From Acinetobacter albensis (lineage in GTDB: Bacteria; Pseudomonadota; Gammaproteobacteria; Pseudomonadales; Moraxellaceae), in contig NZ_FMBK01000016.1 of NCBI RefSeq assembly GCF_900095025.1, positions 1 through 64,000 on the forward strand: a DNA stretch of 64,000 bases. The letters are read 5' to 3'. Position 1 is the first letter of the stretch. Every line of letters starts with the position of its first letter. The translations under genes and the position numbers were made by a program. Under the pieces are notes generated by a model. That model was not told the DNA's origin, ran no database searches, and was given only the letters and a program-made list of their open reading frames with translations. Positions 17,232 to 29,000 of the stretch are shown here, piece after piece.

Positions 17232-18601
17232 AAAATCTGCTAAGGAATCTGAGTCTAACAACACGCTTAAGTATTGCCTTCAGTGTTATTTGTTGCATTG
17301 TATTTTTTGGTATTGGTTTACTTTCTTTTCACAACATGCAACATCTGTTCGCTAAACAACGGGATCAGAATTTAATTGCGCGTGTTGAACGTATCGAAAT
17401 TTTTTTACAAGATCAAAAAAGTTTCCAAATTCTCGTCCAACACCCTCGTCTGTATGAAAATATGCTGGGAAAAGAAGATAATCTTTTAATCTTAAGGAGC
17501 CAACACCAAACCTTAATTGAGATTAATCCATTGAAAGTCCATATTCCAGATATGGCCGAATCAAAAAACATTACTTTTTTGAACAATCAATCTGAATTTG
17601 CCACAACGCGTTTGGCCTATAAAACAGTTTTTTTTAATCAACAATATTATCAACTCATTGCTGGTACACAACTTGATGAAGCTCAATCTACTCTAGATCA
17701 ATATTTATGGAAATTGATTCTCTATAGCTTATTGGGAATTGTGATGGCAAGCCTACTCGGACGTTGGGTGGGTTTGTACTTGCTAAAATCTTTAAATAAC
17801 TTGATTGAACAGACTCATAAAATCAAGGGAACTCAACCACATCAGCGAATCGAAGCTAAAAGTACTACTGTTGAAGTTGAACAACTCCGTTCAGCAATGA
17901 ATGCAATGTTAGAAAAAATTCAAATTAATTATGATCAATTGGCACGGTTTTCTGAAGATATTGCCCATGAATTAAGAACCCCGTTAAATAATTTAATGGG
18001 CCAAACACAAATTATGCTCATGCAATCTCGGTCAAAACAAGAACTGGAACAGCTTTTATATTCTCATCTTGAGGAATATGAGCGACTAAGTAAGATGATA
18101 GACAATATGTTGTTCATCGCTCGTTCTGAAGACAGTGACTATATTATAGAAAAAGAAAATATTGACTTATCCAACCTTATTTTAGAATTGGTCCAGTATT
18201 TTGAATACTTGGCTGAAGATAGGCGAATGACATTTATTTTAGAATTAGAAAAGGGAATTCAAATATATGGCAATGCAGATTTATTAAAAAGAGCGCTGTC
18301 TAATCTGATAATCAATGCAATTGATTATGGCGTTGAAGGTCAAAATATTGTTATTTCAACAAAATCCACAAAAGATCATTTTGATATTCAAGTATTAACT
18401 ACAAATATTTTTATTGATAAACAACATTTAGATCACTTATTTGAACGCTTTTATCAAATTGATAGTAGTCGGCATTCCAAAGCGAAAACTGGTGGTTTAG
18501 GATTATCAATCGTTAAATCTATCATGCTTTTACATAGTGGGGAAGCAAGCGCATATAACAATGATAAAGGAATTGTATTTAGTCTAAAGTTTAAATATTA
18601 A
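17228..18601 (+). CDS. Membrane sensor histidine kinase (CusS-like)
   Basis: 457 aa. TM1 at about 14-34, a periplasmic sensor region of roughly 120 residues, TM2 at about 162-182, HAMP, the DHp box FSEDIAHELRTPLNNL with His247, and a C-terminal ATPase domain with N box NLIINAIDYG and G box GGLGLSIVKSIM. The periplasmic part is the size found in heavy-metal sensors (CusS group). It is translationally coupled to the response regulator. Confidence 0.9.
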   Translation: MKNLLRNLSLTTRLSIAFSVICCIVFFGIGLLSFHNMQHLFAKQRDQNLIARVERIEIFLQDQKSFQILVQHPRLYENMLGKEDNLLILRSQHQTLIEINPLKVHIPDMAESKNITFLNNQSEFATTRLAYKTVFFNQQYYQLIAGTQLDEAQSTLDQYLWKLILYSLLGIVMASLLGRWVGLYLLKSLNNLIEQTHKIKGTQPHQRIEAKSTTVEVEQLRSAMNAMLEKIQINYDQLARFSEDIAHELRTPLNNLMGQTQIMLMQSRSKQELEQLLYSHLEEYERLSKMIDNMLFIARSEDSDYIIEKENIDLSNLILELVQYFEYLAEDRRMTFILELEKGIQIYGNADLLKRALSNLIINAIDYGVEGQNIVISTKSTKDHFDIQVLTTNIFIDKQHLDHLFERFYQIDSSRHSKAKTGGLGLSIVKSIMLLHSGEASAYNNDKGIVFSLKFKY

Positions 18602-18759
18602 AATTGAAAAAACTATAGCAACTTAAGTTCAGAAAATAGGATATGTATTTTGCTCATTATTTAAGTCTCATTATATTAATTTTAATGCTGATCAGTATAT
18701 TTTTAAATAAATACGAGAACTTTTTTAATCTCGTATTCATAATATAAAAAGTATTTTTA

Positions 18760-19983
<1,224 letters not shown>

Positions 19984-20055
19984 TTATTTAAAATTACGTG
20001 CAGATGAGCTTTTAAACTATATAGAAAAATTAAAATTGACCGTATATCATTATGA

Positions 20056-20074
20056 TTGTCCGATAGTCGGACAA
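20056..20074. promoter_or_regulatory. Palindromic PobR operator candidate
   Basis: TTGTCCGA (20056-20063), TAG, TCGGACAA (20067-20074): perfect 8-bp arms in the pobA-pobR intergenic region. IclR-type regulators bind such sites; PobR is known to bind between these genes in Acinetobacter. Confidence 0.75.
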
Positions 20075-20102
20075 AACCATCTCAACATTCTGGAAATAAA
20101 TC

Positions 20103-20918
20103 ATGGATGATCAACATCAGTATGTAGTACATCCTCATTCACAAGATGTGATTCGACATGCAGATTACATTGCAGGCTTGGCCAAAGGTTTACAAATATT
20201 AGAAGTATTTGGGGTTGATCGTCAGCGCTTGAACGTAACCCAAGTGGCTGAACGCACGGGCATTAGTCGTACTGCAGCTAGACGGCATTTAAAAACCCTG
20301 AAATTTTTAGGTTACTTACACACCGATGAGCATTATTTTTGGCTCACTCCGAGAGTATTACGCTTTTCTAGCGCTTATTTAAGCTCGGCACACTTACCTA
20401 AAGTAGCTCAGTCCTTACTTAACTTACTTTGCGCTCAAACCTCATTAACCTTCTCTATGGTGATTTTAGATGAACATGAAGTGGTCCCAATTGCACGTAG
20501 TGACCTACCCCCAAAAGACTATTTTAGAGTCAATCCTTATGGTATGCATTTAGGCAATCGCTTACCTGCACATGCCACTTCGACAGGCAAAGTTTTGTTG
20601 GCGGCTTTATCTTTAGAACAACAACAGATGTGGGTTGAAAAGTATGGGCTCAAACGATTAACACCTTTGACTATTACGGACAAAGAAATATTTTATACAC
20701 AACTCAAAACGATTGCTTTATCAGATGCTTGTTTATCAAAAGAAGAACATGAACTAGGGATTATTGCACTGGCCGTACCCGTATTAAATACAAAAGGACA
20801 AGTGATTGGCGCTCTAAACTGCATGTCCCAAACCAACCTCACAAGCGAAGAATATTTGATTCAACAGGTATTGCCATTATTGCGTCAGACAGCCAATGAA
20901 CTTCGTAGCTTAATTTAA
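20103..20918 (+). CDS. pobR: IclR-family activator of pobA
   Basis: 271 aa. N-terminal winged HTH (about residues 25-85, VTQVAERTGISRTAARRHLKTLKFLGYL) and a C-terminal IclR effector domain (about 95-270, including PAHATSTGKVLLAAL and GIIALAVPVLNTKGQVIGALNCMSQ in pieces). PobR activates pobA in response to 4-hydroxybenzoate. The ATG at 20103 has GGAAA 7 nt upstream. The gap 20919-21192 after it shows no gene. Confidence 0.95.
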   Translation: MDDQHQYVVHPHSQDVIRHADYIAGLAKGLQILEVFGVDRQRLNVTQVAERTGISRTAARRHLKTLKFLGYLHTDEHYFWLTPRVLRFSSAYLSSAHLPKVAQSLLNLLCAQTSLTFSMVILDEHEVVPIARSDLPPKDYFRVNPYGMHLGNRLPAHATSTGKVLLAALSLEQQQMWVEKYGLKRLTPLTITDKEIFYTQLKTIALSDACLSKEEHELGIIALAVPVLNTKGQVIGALNCMSQTNLTSEEYLIQQVLPLLRQTANELRSLI

Positions 20919-21192
20919 AAAATAGTATATGAACCACTCTCGTGGAGGTAGCAATTTGATGCATTGAGCAATTGAAATGAAGATGGTTAAGCACCCCACC
21001 GAATTATTTCTCATGTATCCGTTGAAGGAAATTCTAGAGTGAATACTGAACGCTCTGTCAATTGAGCCAAAAATCTGAGTCGTTCACATTATTCATATTT
21101 GTAGATTGACTATTATAATCGTCAAGATAACTCAAGACTAAATGCTTTCATGCTACGACCTGCTGATGATCATTTGATATGAAATATAAAAT

Positions 21193-21684
21193 TTAAGCAG
21201 TTTCCATCTCACCGACAGTGTGATAAGCACGATTAAAGTAAGCTAGACCATGTTCATGCTCACTGCGTTGAATTGCAACAGCACGACACATTAAAATAGT
21301 GTGCGTTCCGACTTCCTGAATGTGGTCGATTTCACAATCGAAACTCACCAAAGCATCTTTTAAAACAGGTGCACCAGTTTCTAATTGTGTCCATGTTGCA
21401 TGCTTAAAGCGTTCCTCTGAACTAATTTTAGACGAAAATGCTTTAGACAGATGCTCATGATGAGCAGCCAACACATTCACTGTTAAAATTTTATTTTCAA
21501 TAAAGTGTGCATGTGAGCTAGAGGCTTTATTCATGCAGACCAATAATGTTGGAGGGGTGTCAGTGACACTACACACAGCAGACGCAGTAAATCCGTGACG
21601 ACCTGATGCACCTACCGTGGTCACAACATTGACTGCACTTGTTAAAAAAGACATTGCATTTCTAAAGTCTGTTGCTTCAATCAT
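21193..21684 (-). CDS. Flavin reductase (HpaC/RutF-like) linked to mesD
   Basis: 163-164 aa FMN-binding split-barrel flavin reductase. Typical segments are FRNAMSFLTSAVNVVTT, GFTASAVCSVTDTPPTLLVCMN and the HTILMCRAV strand near the C-terminus. AGGA precedes both the ATG at 21684 (8 nt) and the GTG at 21687 (5 nt). Such enzymes supply reduced FMN to a monooxygenase. The only oxygenase candidate in this transcript is MesX, so it probably serves MesX/MesD methionine synthesis. It lies 192 bp after mesD on the same strand. Confidence 0.85.
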   Translation of the reverse strand: MIEATDFRNAMSFLTSAVNVVTTVGASGRHGFTASAVCSVTDTPPTLLVCMNKASSSHAHFIENKILTVNVLAAHHEHLSKAFSSKISSEERFKHATWTQLETGAPVLKDALVSFDCEIDHIQEVGTHTILMCRAVAIQRSEHEHGLAYFNRAYHTVGEMETA

Positions 21685-21879
21685 CACTTTGTTCCTAAAT
21701 TGAACCGTAGCTTTTTTCGTATTGAGCTCTATCTTATGATTTCATAACATAGAGATGGTTTAAATGAGTTCTGCCATTACTTGCACTGCGTCTGCATTGA
21801 TGTAAGGACTACCAGTTCGATCATAAATAATAAATTCAACAAACAGGTAACCCTTTTCATCTCACACTATAGCTAATTT

Positions 21880-22911
21880 CTATGTTGTGAGTTCTTTACG
21901 AATAATTTCTGCACCTGCACTTAAAGCATTCAGCTTGCCTCTTGCGACTTGGCGGGATAAAGGGGCCATGCCACAGTTGGTCGAAGGATAGAGTTTATCT
22001 GCATCAACAAACTGAAGTGCTTTTCGCAAAGTATTCGCGACTTCCTCTGGTGTTTCAATCGTATTGGTTGCGACATCAATAGCCCCAACCATGACTTTTT
22101 TACCGCGAATAAGTTCAATCAGATCCATGGGTACACGAGAGTTTTGACATTCAAGTGAAATAATATCGATTTTAGATTGTTGTAGCTTAGGGAAAGCTTC
22201 TTCATATTGGCGCCATTCTGAGCCCAACGTCTTTTTCCAATCTGTATTGGCTTTGATACCGTAGCCATAGCAGATATGAACAGCTGTCTCACATTTCAGG
22301 CCTTCAAGTGCCCGCTCTAGAGTCGCAACACCCCAATCATTCACTTCATCAAAGAATACATTAAAAGCAGGTTCATCAAACTGAATGATATCGACACCTG
22401 CAGCTTCTAATTCTCTTGCTTCTTGGTTGAGAATTTTGGCAAACTCCCAAGCGAGTTTTTCGCGGCTTTTGTAATGGTTATCATACAGGGTATCGATCAT
22501 GGTCATCGGACCAGGCAGTGCCCATTTAATTGGCTGATCGGTTTGGCTACGTAAAAACTTAGCATCTTCTACAAAAACTGGCTTTTGGCGACTCACAGCA
22601 CCAACGACTGTCGGGACACTGGCGTCATAACGATTACGAATTCGAACAGTCTCACGTTTCTCAAAATCAACACCATCAAGGTGCTCAATAAACGTGGTGA
22701 CAAAATGTTGGCGAGTTTGTTCGCCATCACTAACAATATTAATCCCTGCATGTACTTGTTCTTGCAATGATAAACGCAAAGCATCTTGCTTGGCTTCAAT
22801 CAGTTGCTCACCTTCTAACTTCCAAGGTGACCAAAGTTTCTCTGGTTCTGCAAGCCAAGACGGTTTTGGTAAGCTACCAGCAGTTGAAGTCGGTAATAAT
22901 ATTTTCATCAT
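21880..22911 (-). CDS. mesD: Folate-independent methionine synthase, core MetE type (MesD)
   Basis: 343 aa, corresponding only to the C-terminal catalytic half of MetE; the folate-binding N-terminal half is missing. The zinc ligands are all present: His212 and Cys214 (VHICYGYG), Glu254 (ISLECQN) and Cys313 (TNCGMA). IIQFDEPAF (175-183) is the conserved substrate region. Core-MetE proteins of the MesD group make methionine from homocysteine with an unknown methyl donor and need MesX and oxygen. mesX lies directly upstream, 21 nt away, which settles the assignment. Confidence 0.9.
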   Translation of the reverse strand: MMKILLPTSTAGSLPKPSWLAEPEKLWSPWKLEGEQLIEAKQDALRLSLQEQVHAGINIVSDGEQTRQHFVTTFIEHLDGVDFEKRETVRIRNRYDASVPTVVGAVSRQKPVFVEDAKFLRSQTDQPIKWALPGPMTMIDTLYDNHYKSREKLAWEFAKILNQEARELEAAGVDIIQFDEPAFNVFFDEVNDWGVATLERALEGLKCETAVHICYGYGIKANTDWKKTLGSEWRQYEEAFPKLQQSKIDIISLECQNSRVPMDLIELIRGKKVMVGAIDVATNTIETPEEVANTLRKALQFVDADKLYPSTNCGMAPLSRQVARGKLNALSAGAEIIRKELTT

Positions 22912-22932
22912 AATCTTCTATATTTCGGTTAA

Positions 22933-23925
22933 TTAAGCAGCATTTTGTTTGGCGGTGTAGCTCTTAGCCCATTGCGCAAGAATTTCTTGGTACGGTTTGA
23001 TGAACTGCTCTTCAGTAAATTTGCCTTGCTTAACTGCCAATTGGCTACGTTCTTCACGGTCATACACAATTTGAGTCAATGAATAATCTTGGTATTTCAA
23101 ACTTGGTTGATACACTAGACCTGCCGCTGAATTGGCATTGTAAATTTCAGGACGGTAGATCTTTTGGAATGTTTCCATCGTGCTAATCGCACTGATCAGC
23201 TCAAGATCGGTGTAATCATCGACCAAATCACCGCTAAAATAAAATGCTAAAGGTGCAACACTGTTTGCAGGCATGAAATAACGAACAGTTAAACCCATTT
23301 TCGCGAAATATTGATCTGTCGGCGAAAATTCATTTTGTTGGTACTCAACACCCAAAACAGGATGCTGATTTGCAGTGCGATGATAAGTCTTACTGCTTGA
23401 AACACTAAGACAAATGACAGGTGCTTTATTAAATTTTGCCTTGTATGCCTCTGAATTTACAAAATATTGAAACAGCTTACCGTGTAAATCGCCAAAATTT
23501 TCTGGGGTACTCAATTTGGTTTGATTTTTATTATGCTCGGGCAATACCACACTAAAATCATAGTCACGCACATATGAAGAAAAACTATTTCCGACCATGC
23601 CTGCAAGGCGTTGATTATTTTTGTGATCCACAATATTGGTTTTCAATATTTCAATCGCTGGAAAGTTTTCACCGTTGCCCTCAATATCAATATCAACGGA
23701 AATAATTTCAAGTTCGATAGAATAACGATCTGCTTTAGGATTATCCCAATGTGCTAAGCTATTGAAGCGATTGTTCATCATTTTTAAAGTTTTGCGCAAG
23801 TTCTCTTGGCGACTCTCTCCTCTCGCCAAATTCGCAAAATTGGTCGTAAGACGGGTATTGTCTGAAGGGCTATAGTTTTCATCGAAACTGATGCTCTTAA
23901 TCGAACATGTAAATTCTTTACTCAT
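22933..23925 (-). CDS. mesX: DUF1852 protein MesX, putative oxygenase partner of MesD
   Basis: 330 aa, DUF1852 family, recognised from SIKSISFDENYSPSDNTRLTTNFANLARG and the ETFQKIYRPEIYNANSAAGLVYQPS region (in segments). In Acinetobacter baylyi this protein is needed for MesD-dependent, oxygen-requiring methionine synthesis. There is no signal peptide and no classical oxygenase motif that I can point to. It is the first gene of the transcript mesX-mesD-flavin reductase. The upstream gap shows no recognisable SAM riboswitch. Confidence 0.9.
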   Translation of the reverse strand: MSKEFTCSIKSISFDENYSPSDNTRLTTNFANLARGESRQENLRKTLKMMNNRFNSLAHWDNPKADRYSIELEIISVDIDIEGNGENFPAIEILKTNIVDHKNNQRLAGMVGNSFSSYVRDYDFSVVLPEHNKNQTKLSTPENFGDLHGKLFQYFVNSEAYKAKFNKAPVICLSVSSSKTYHRTANQHPVLGVEYQQNEFSPTDQYFAKMGLTVRYFMPANSVAPLAFYFSGDLVDDYTDLELISAISTMETFQKIYRPEIYNANSAAGLVYQPSLKYQDYSLTQIVYDREERSQLAVKQGKFTEEQFIKPYQEILAQWAKSYTAKQNAA

Positions 23926-24687
23926 GGTGATCTGCTACCCTAATTTCTTAGATAAAACCTGAACTTCTTTATGCAGTAATTTATACCTGAAACATTACAT
24001 GAATAAAAATGATTTTATCTAACACCAAGATGAGTAAAATTCATGTTTGTTCTTTTGTTTATTAAATAAGCATTAAAAGTAGACCGTTTGTTACACACCA
24101 TATTGAATACGTAAAGTCAGTAAACTTGCATGAAATAGTTAAAATTAAAGGTTTGATATTGATCATGCCAGATGTCGGATAACAGCATGTAGAATGAAAA
24201 TGGCCAAAAAATGCAAGACTTATCAAAATACGTGTATAGAAAATTCTGCTTCAATAAAGTAGAAACAATCCTGTGTTTAGCTTGATAGAGTTATTTAAAA
24301 GATAATTTTATTGCCTAATTAGTAAGGCTTAGCATTTACACCAGATACGGATGATGAAGCGTTTAAAACTAGACCTAATAAATGTACTTCATCTTAACTT
24401 TAGAAAATATCAGCACCCGCAATAACTAAACTTAAACCTTGATTGATAAATACCAATTTTTTTAGCAACGGATTTTATCTACTTTAAGAGAGATGAATGG
24501 AATCAATTTCTGCTTTAAAATTTGGGGTTCACTGAACTACTTTTATAAGCTGTAAGGTGCATAAATACATTCACGATCACCCCAATCTAAAAAAAATCTA
24601 AGGTCATTTTCAGTATAGTCTATCCGCTAAAAGTGCTTGAACCAGTTTTCAGAATCAATATACAAAGTACCTCTCAAATGAGATTAA
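23926..24687. other. Long AT-rich intergenic region, no gene seen
   Basis: 762 bp between the mesX start and the end of the RND efflux operon. It should contain the mesX promoter. I see no conserved ORF with a ribosome binding site, no riboswitch fold and no strong terminator. Confidence 0.5.
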
Positions 24688-26082
24688 TCAGATTTCTCCA
24701 CCTGATGCCGCAATTAACTGTGCTGTATTTTTAAGTTGTAATTGCATGAGTTCTAAAGCTGCTTGTTCGGCTTGCAGTCTTAAATTTTGAGCGTTCACTA
24801 CTTCTAGGTAGCTGACTAAACCTGCATTATAACGTCGCTTAACGACTCGTTCATTTTCCACAGTCAACGCAGATAATTTAGCTTGCTCCATCTGCTGCTG
24901 CCTGAAACTAGCAGACTGCATCAGCGCATCTTCGACTTCTTTCCAACCGTTGAGTACAGCCTGCTTATAAGCTGCAGATTTTTCATCATAATTTGCTTGT
25001 GCTGCAGCTATTTCGGCTTTCCTTTTGCCGCCATCCCACAATGCAGTAGCAGTTTTCAGTCCAGCCGACCACAAATACTGTGGAGACTGCAACAATTGAT
25101 TAAAAATTTGACTATTGACGGTGCTGTTTAAACCAATACTGACATCTGGCAGCCATGCAGTTTGCGCCAATCCAAGTTGTGCATGTGTAGCAGCTAAATC
25201 ACGTTCAGCACGTATTACATCAGGCCGCTGTATTAATAAACGACTAGGAAGTTGTGTCGGCAGCTTCGGTACTTGAAACACTATTTTTTGTGGCAACAGT
25301 TGAAATTGAACAATGCTCAGACCCTGTAGCGTTGCCAAAATACTTTCTTGTAAGTGCCGTTCTCTATGTATTTCTATTTGCTGTATTTGTACCTGTTTTA
25401 ACTGGGTTTCGGCCTGTATAACATCTGCACGTGCAATCAGCCCTGCCATATACTGATTTTTTAGAATTTCCACTGAACGAGTATAACTGTGCTGCGTTTG
25501 CTGGAGAATATTGATTTGCGTATCCAGTATGCGAACATTCCAATAGGCTTCTGTGGCCAGTAGCTGCTGACTTAATTTGACCGCCTGCAATTCTGCATCT
25601 GTGGCTTCAAGATTGGCTTGCTGACCTTCTAAACCCTTACCTACCCGTCCCCATAGATCTAATATCCAACTGGCCTGGACTTCGCTGCCGAATTGGCTAT
25701 TTGATGCTGTATTTTTGCCACCGCTGCGATTTACAGCGGTATTCAATGACAGACTTGGCTGGCGGGCAGCCTGCTGTTGTTCCAGCAATGCATTGGCGTA
25801 ACGGAAACGAGCCTGTGCCTGCTGTAAGCTTAAGTTTTCCTGATTCAACTGCTGCATGATCTGGCTGAGGATTGGATCATGATAAATCTGCCACCATTTC
25901 GCACCAGTCGGCTGCAATGTGTTGGTTGCTGTCCAGTTTAAATCGGCATATTTATACTGTTCATCTACTTGAACTTTAGGCACTTGATATTCTGGCGGAC
26001 GCAGAACAGCAGTCGAAGTACATGCGGTGAATATGATTAGTCCGCTGAGACAAATTGCATTTTTATAGAACAAACTCTGCAT
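24688..26082 (-). CDS. Outer-membrane factor lipoprotein of RND pump (NodT/OprM family)
   Basis: 464 aa. Lipoprotein signal with Cys21 in LIIFTACTST. Two OEP repeats follow, with SRLLIQRPDVIRAERDLAATHAQLGLA and the terminal KRRYNAGLVSYLEVVNAQNLRL typical of TolC-like lipoproteins (quoted in part). It forms the outer-membrane duct for the RND pump encoded just upstream (12-nt gap). It is the last gene of a seven-gene operon that starts at 35853 beside a Fur-like box, so expression is expected to rise under iron limitation. Confidence 0.9.
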   Translation of the reverse strand: MQSLFYKNAICLSGLIIFTACTSTAVLRPPEYQVPKVQVDEQYKYADLNWTATNTLQPTGAKWWQIYHDPILSQIMQQLNQENLSLQQAQARFRYANALLEQQQAARQPSLSLNTAVNRSGGKNTASNSQFGSEVQASWILDLWGRVGKGLEGQQANLEATDAELQAVKLSQQLLATEAYWNVRILDTQINILQQTQHSYTRSVEILKNQYMAGLIARADVIQAETQLKQVQIQQIEIHRERHLQESILATLQGLSIVQFQLLPQKIVFQVPKLPTQLPSRLLIQRPDVIRAERDLAATHAQLGLAQTAWLPDVSIGLNSTVNSQIFNQLLQSPQYLWSAGLKTATALWDGGKRKAEIAAAQANYDEKSAAYKQAVLNGWKEVEDALMQSASFRQQQMEQAKLSALTVENERVVKRRYNAGLVSYLEVVNAQNLRLQAEQAALELMQLQLKNTAQLIAASGGEI

Positions 26083-26094
26083 CCCACTTTATTC

Positions 26095-29000
26095 CTATTT
26101 TCCTAAATTTAAAGCATTTTTTATATTCAAATATTGTACTCGCTGTGCTATTTTTTCCAGCAATAGATACATGATTGGCGTGGTGTATAGCGTTAGTAGT
26201 TGCCCCAGTGCCAAGCCGCCAACAATCACAACACCTAGAGGCTGACGAAATTCTGCACCTTCGCCCCAACTGAATGCCAAAGGAATTGCACCCAACAGAG
26301 CTGCTGTATTGGTCATTAAAATTGGGCGAAAGCGCAATGCAGCGGCTGACAATACTGCGTCACGGGCAGATTTACCTGCACGACGTTCCTGCAAAGTAAA
26401 ATCAATCAACAGAATGGCATTTTTCACTACAATGCCAATCAACAGGAACATGCCCAGCAGCGCAATTAAGGTAAATTGAAAATCAAATAGCCACAGCGTT
26501 AGCAATCCACCTAAAGCGACAGCTGGAATCGTAGATAAAATCGTCAGAGGATGAATTACACTTTCATATGTCACCCCTAGTAGGATATAAATCAAACTAA
26601 TCACCGCTAGAATGAGTAATGGTGTACTTAATCCTGCCTGTAAGCTGTCTGCTTCAACATCTTTATCTGCGGTTATGAAAATCTCATTCGGTAGCATGAT
26701 ATTTGGCAAAACAGCTCGAATGGCTGCATCTGCCTGTTCAGCGCTGTAGCTTTGCTTTATCACATATCCAATACCCATGGCAGCATACTGGTTACGTCGA
26801 TAAATTCGGTCATTGCTTATGCCATAAGACCAGGTAGCGAAGTTACTGAGTGGTACATATTCACCGTGTTGATTCGGAACTTTCACATTGGTTAGCGATT
26901 CTGGCTGTTGGGTAAAGTGCTGATCAACTTCCATCACCACATGGAATTGATTACTTTGGTCGTAAATGGTAGAAATCTGCCGCTGTGAGAATGAATTATT
27001 CAGCACGCTAGAAATACTTTCAATGTCTACGCCTAAACGCTGTGCTGCTTCTCGGTCAATATCTAGCATGACATGCTGCGCACCTTCATCACCTGCAGTT
27101 TCAACTTCTTCAAGTTGCGGCAATTTCTGCATCGCTTGGGCAACTTTGGGCGCCCATTCGCGTAGCAGCGCAACATTATCTGATTGGAGCAGAAGCATAT
27201 GATCTTGTCCGCTACCACTGGAAAATGGATCATCCAGTTCAAGCTCCTGCTCGACCCATGCTGAAAAAACCGCACCAGCCTGCCATGGCGCATTCTGCTT
27301 TATTCGCTCGACAATTTCATGTGAAGTTTTACCCTCACGCTCAGCTTTGGGCTTAAGGTTCACCATTAAAAAGGAATTACTTATTCCTCCAGCCCCCCCC
27401 GATGTACCGATCACATCCTTAACGGCTGGATCACGTAATAGACTTTGGCTAAACGCTGCAATTTTGGGTTGCATGATCTGAAAAGAAAATCCGTCATCGC
27501 CTCGGATAAATGCTACAACTCGTCCAGTATCCTGTTCAGGTAATACCCGTTTAGGCAGTGCTTGATACAAGTAGGCCGATGCTGCTATAGCACCACTCCA
27601 CAATATAATCACCACATAGCTATGCCTGAGCATCCATTTTAAGGAATGAAAATAACCATGACTGAGCTTCTGCATGCAGCCTTGGCTGATTCGGTATAAA
27701 GTATTGTTTCTAGCACTTTCAATTGGTTTCAGGCAGCGAGCTGACAAGCTTGGCGTGAGTACTAAAGAAATGAAAACCGATAAAAGCACGATAAACACCA
27801 GCGTTAATGAAAATTCTCTGAACAGTCGTTCAATCACGCCCCCCATAAACAACACGGAAATAAAAATCACCACTAAAGCCAAATTCATGGCGATTAAGGT
27901 TAGGCCCACTTCCTGAATACCTTTGAGCGCAGCTTGCACAGGTGACTCATCCTGTTCAATGTGGCGCTCAATATTTTCCAGCACGACAATCGCATCATCC
28001 ACCACCAAGCCAATCGCTACAATTATCGCCATAATGGATAGATTGTTTAGGGAGAAGCCAGCCAGATAGATCAAGCTGCATGCGCCAATCAGTGTAACCA
28101 GCATCGCAATACTAGGGACCAGTGCACTTTGTAGGCGTCCCAGCATCAATGCAACTACCATAATCACCAACAGCATTGAAAAAACTAAAGTATCACGTGC
28201 TTCATTCAGTCCAGAGCGGATAATTTCTGAACCATCCATCACAATATTGAGCTGGGCATCGGTGGGAATCTGTGAACGTAGCTGTGGTAGTTTCTGTTTA
28301 ATTTTTTCAATCACAGCTACAGTATTGGCATTCGGTTGCCGACTAATTTTAATAATCACCGCAGGATCGCCATTATGAAAACCGCTGACATAACGGTTTT
28401 CTACAGCATCCTGAACCTCTGCTACATCTTTAAGCCGAACGACAGTCTGGCCATGCTGATGGATGACCAAATTGGCAAAATCCGCTGCATTTTTCAAATT
28501 GGTCGAAAGTGCCACTTGCCAACGCAGCTGCTGAGTTTCCACTATGCCCAAAGCCTGCACTGTATTACTTTTGACAACCACTTCACGGACTTGTTCTAGC
28601 GATACGCCTTGTGAAATGAGTGCATTTGGATTCAAGATAATCCGTACCGCTGGCATTGATGCCCCGTCAATGCTCACATCACCAACACCGTTGATTTGTG
28701 CTAGATTCGGTTGTAGCTGGTTACTGGCAATTTCATACAGTTTGCCTGCCGATAAGTATTTTGAGCTAAACGCCAAATAAAAAATTGGACTTTGGCTTGG
28801 ATTGATCTTGAAATATTCAGGTGGACTGGGCATGCCTGAAGGCAGCTGCGGCATAGCGGTATTGATAGCGGCCTGCACTTCCCGTGCAGCTTCATTGATG
28901 TCAATATCCAAATCAAAATGTAGTATTACCTGCGTTGCACTTTGGTTGCTGGATGAGTTAATGCCTTTCACTCCCGAAACACCCATCATGGCGCGTTCCA

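Noticed and set aside
23926-24687. SAM or other methionine riboswitch before mesX
   Set aside because: No conserved riboswitch core or terminator/antiterminator pair could be found near the mesX start.
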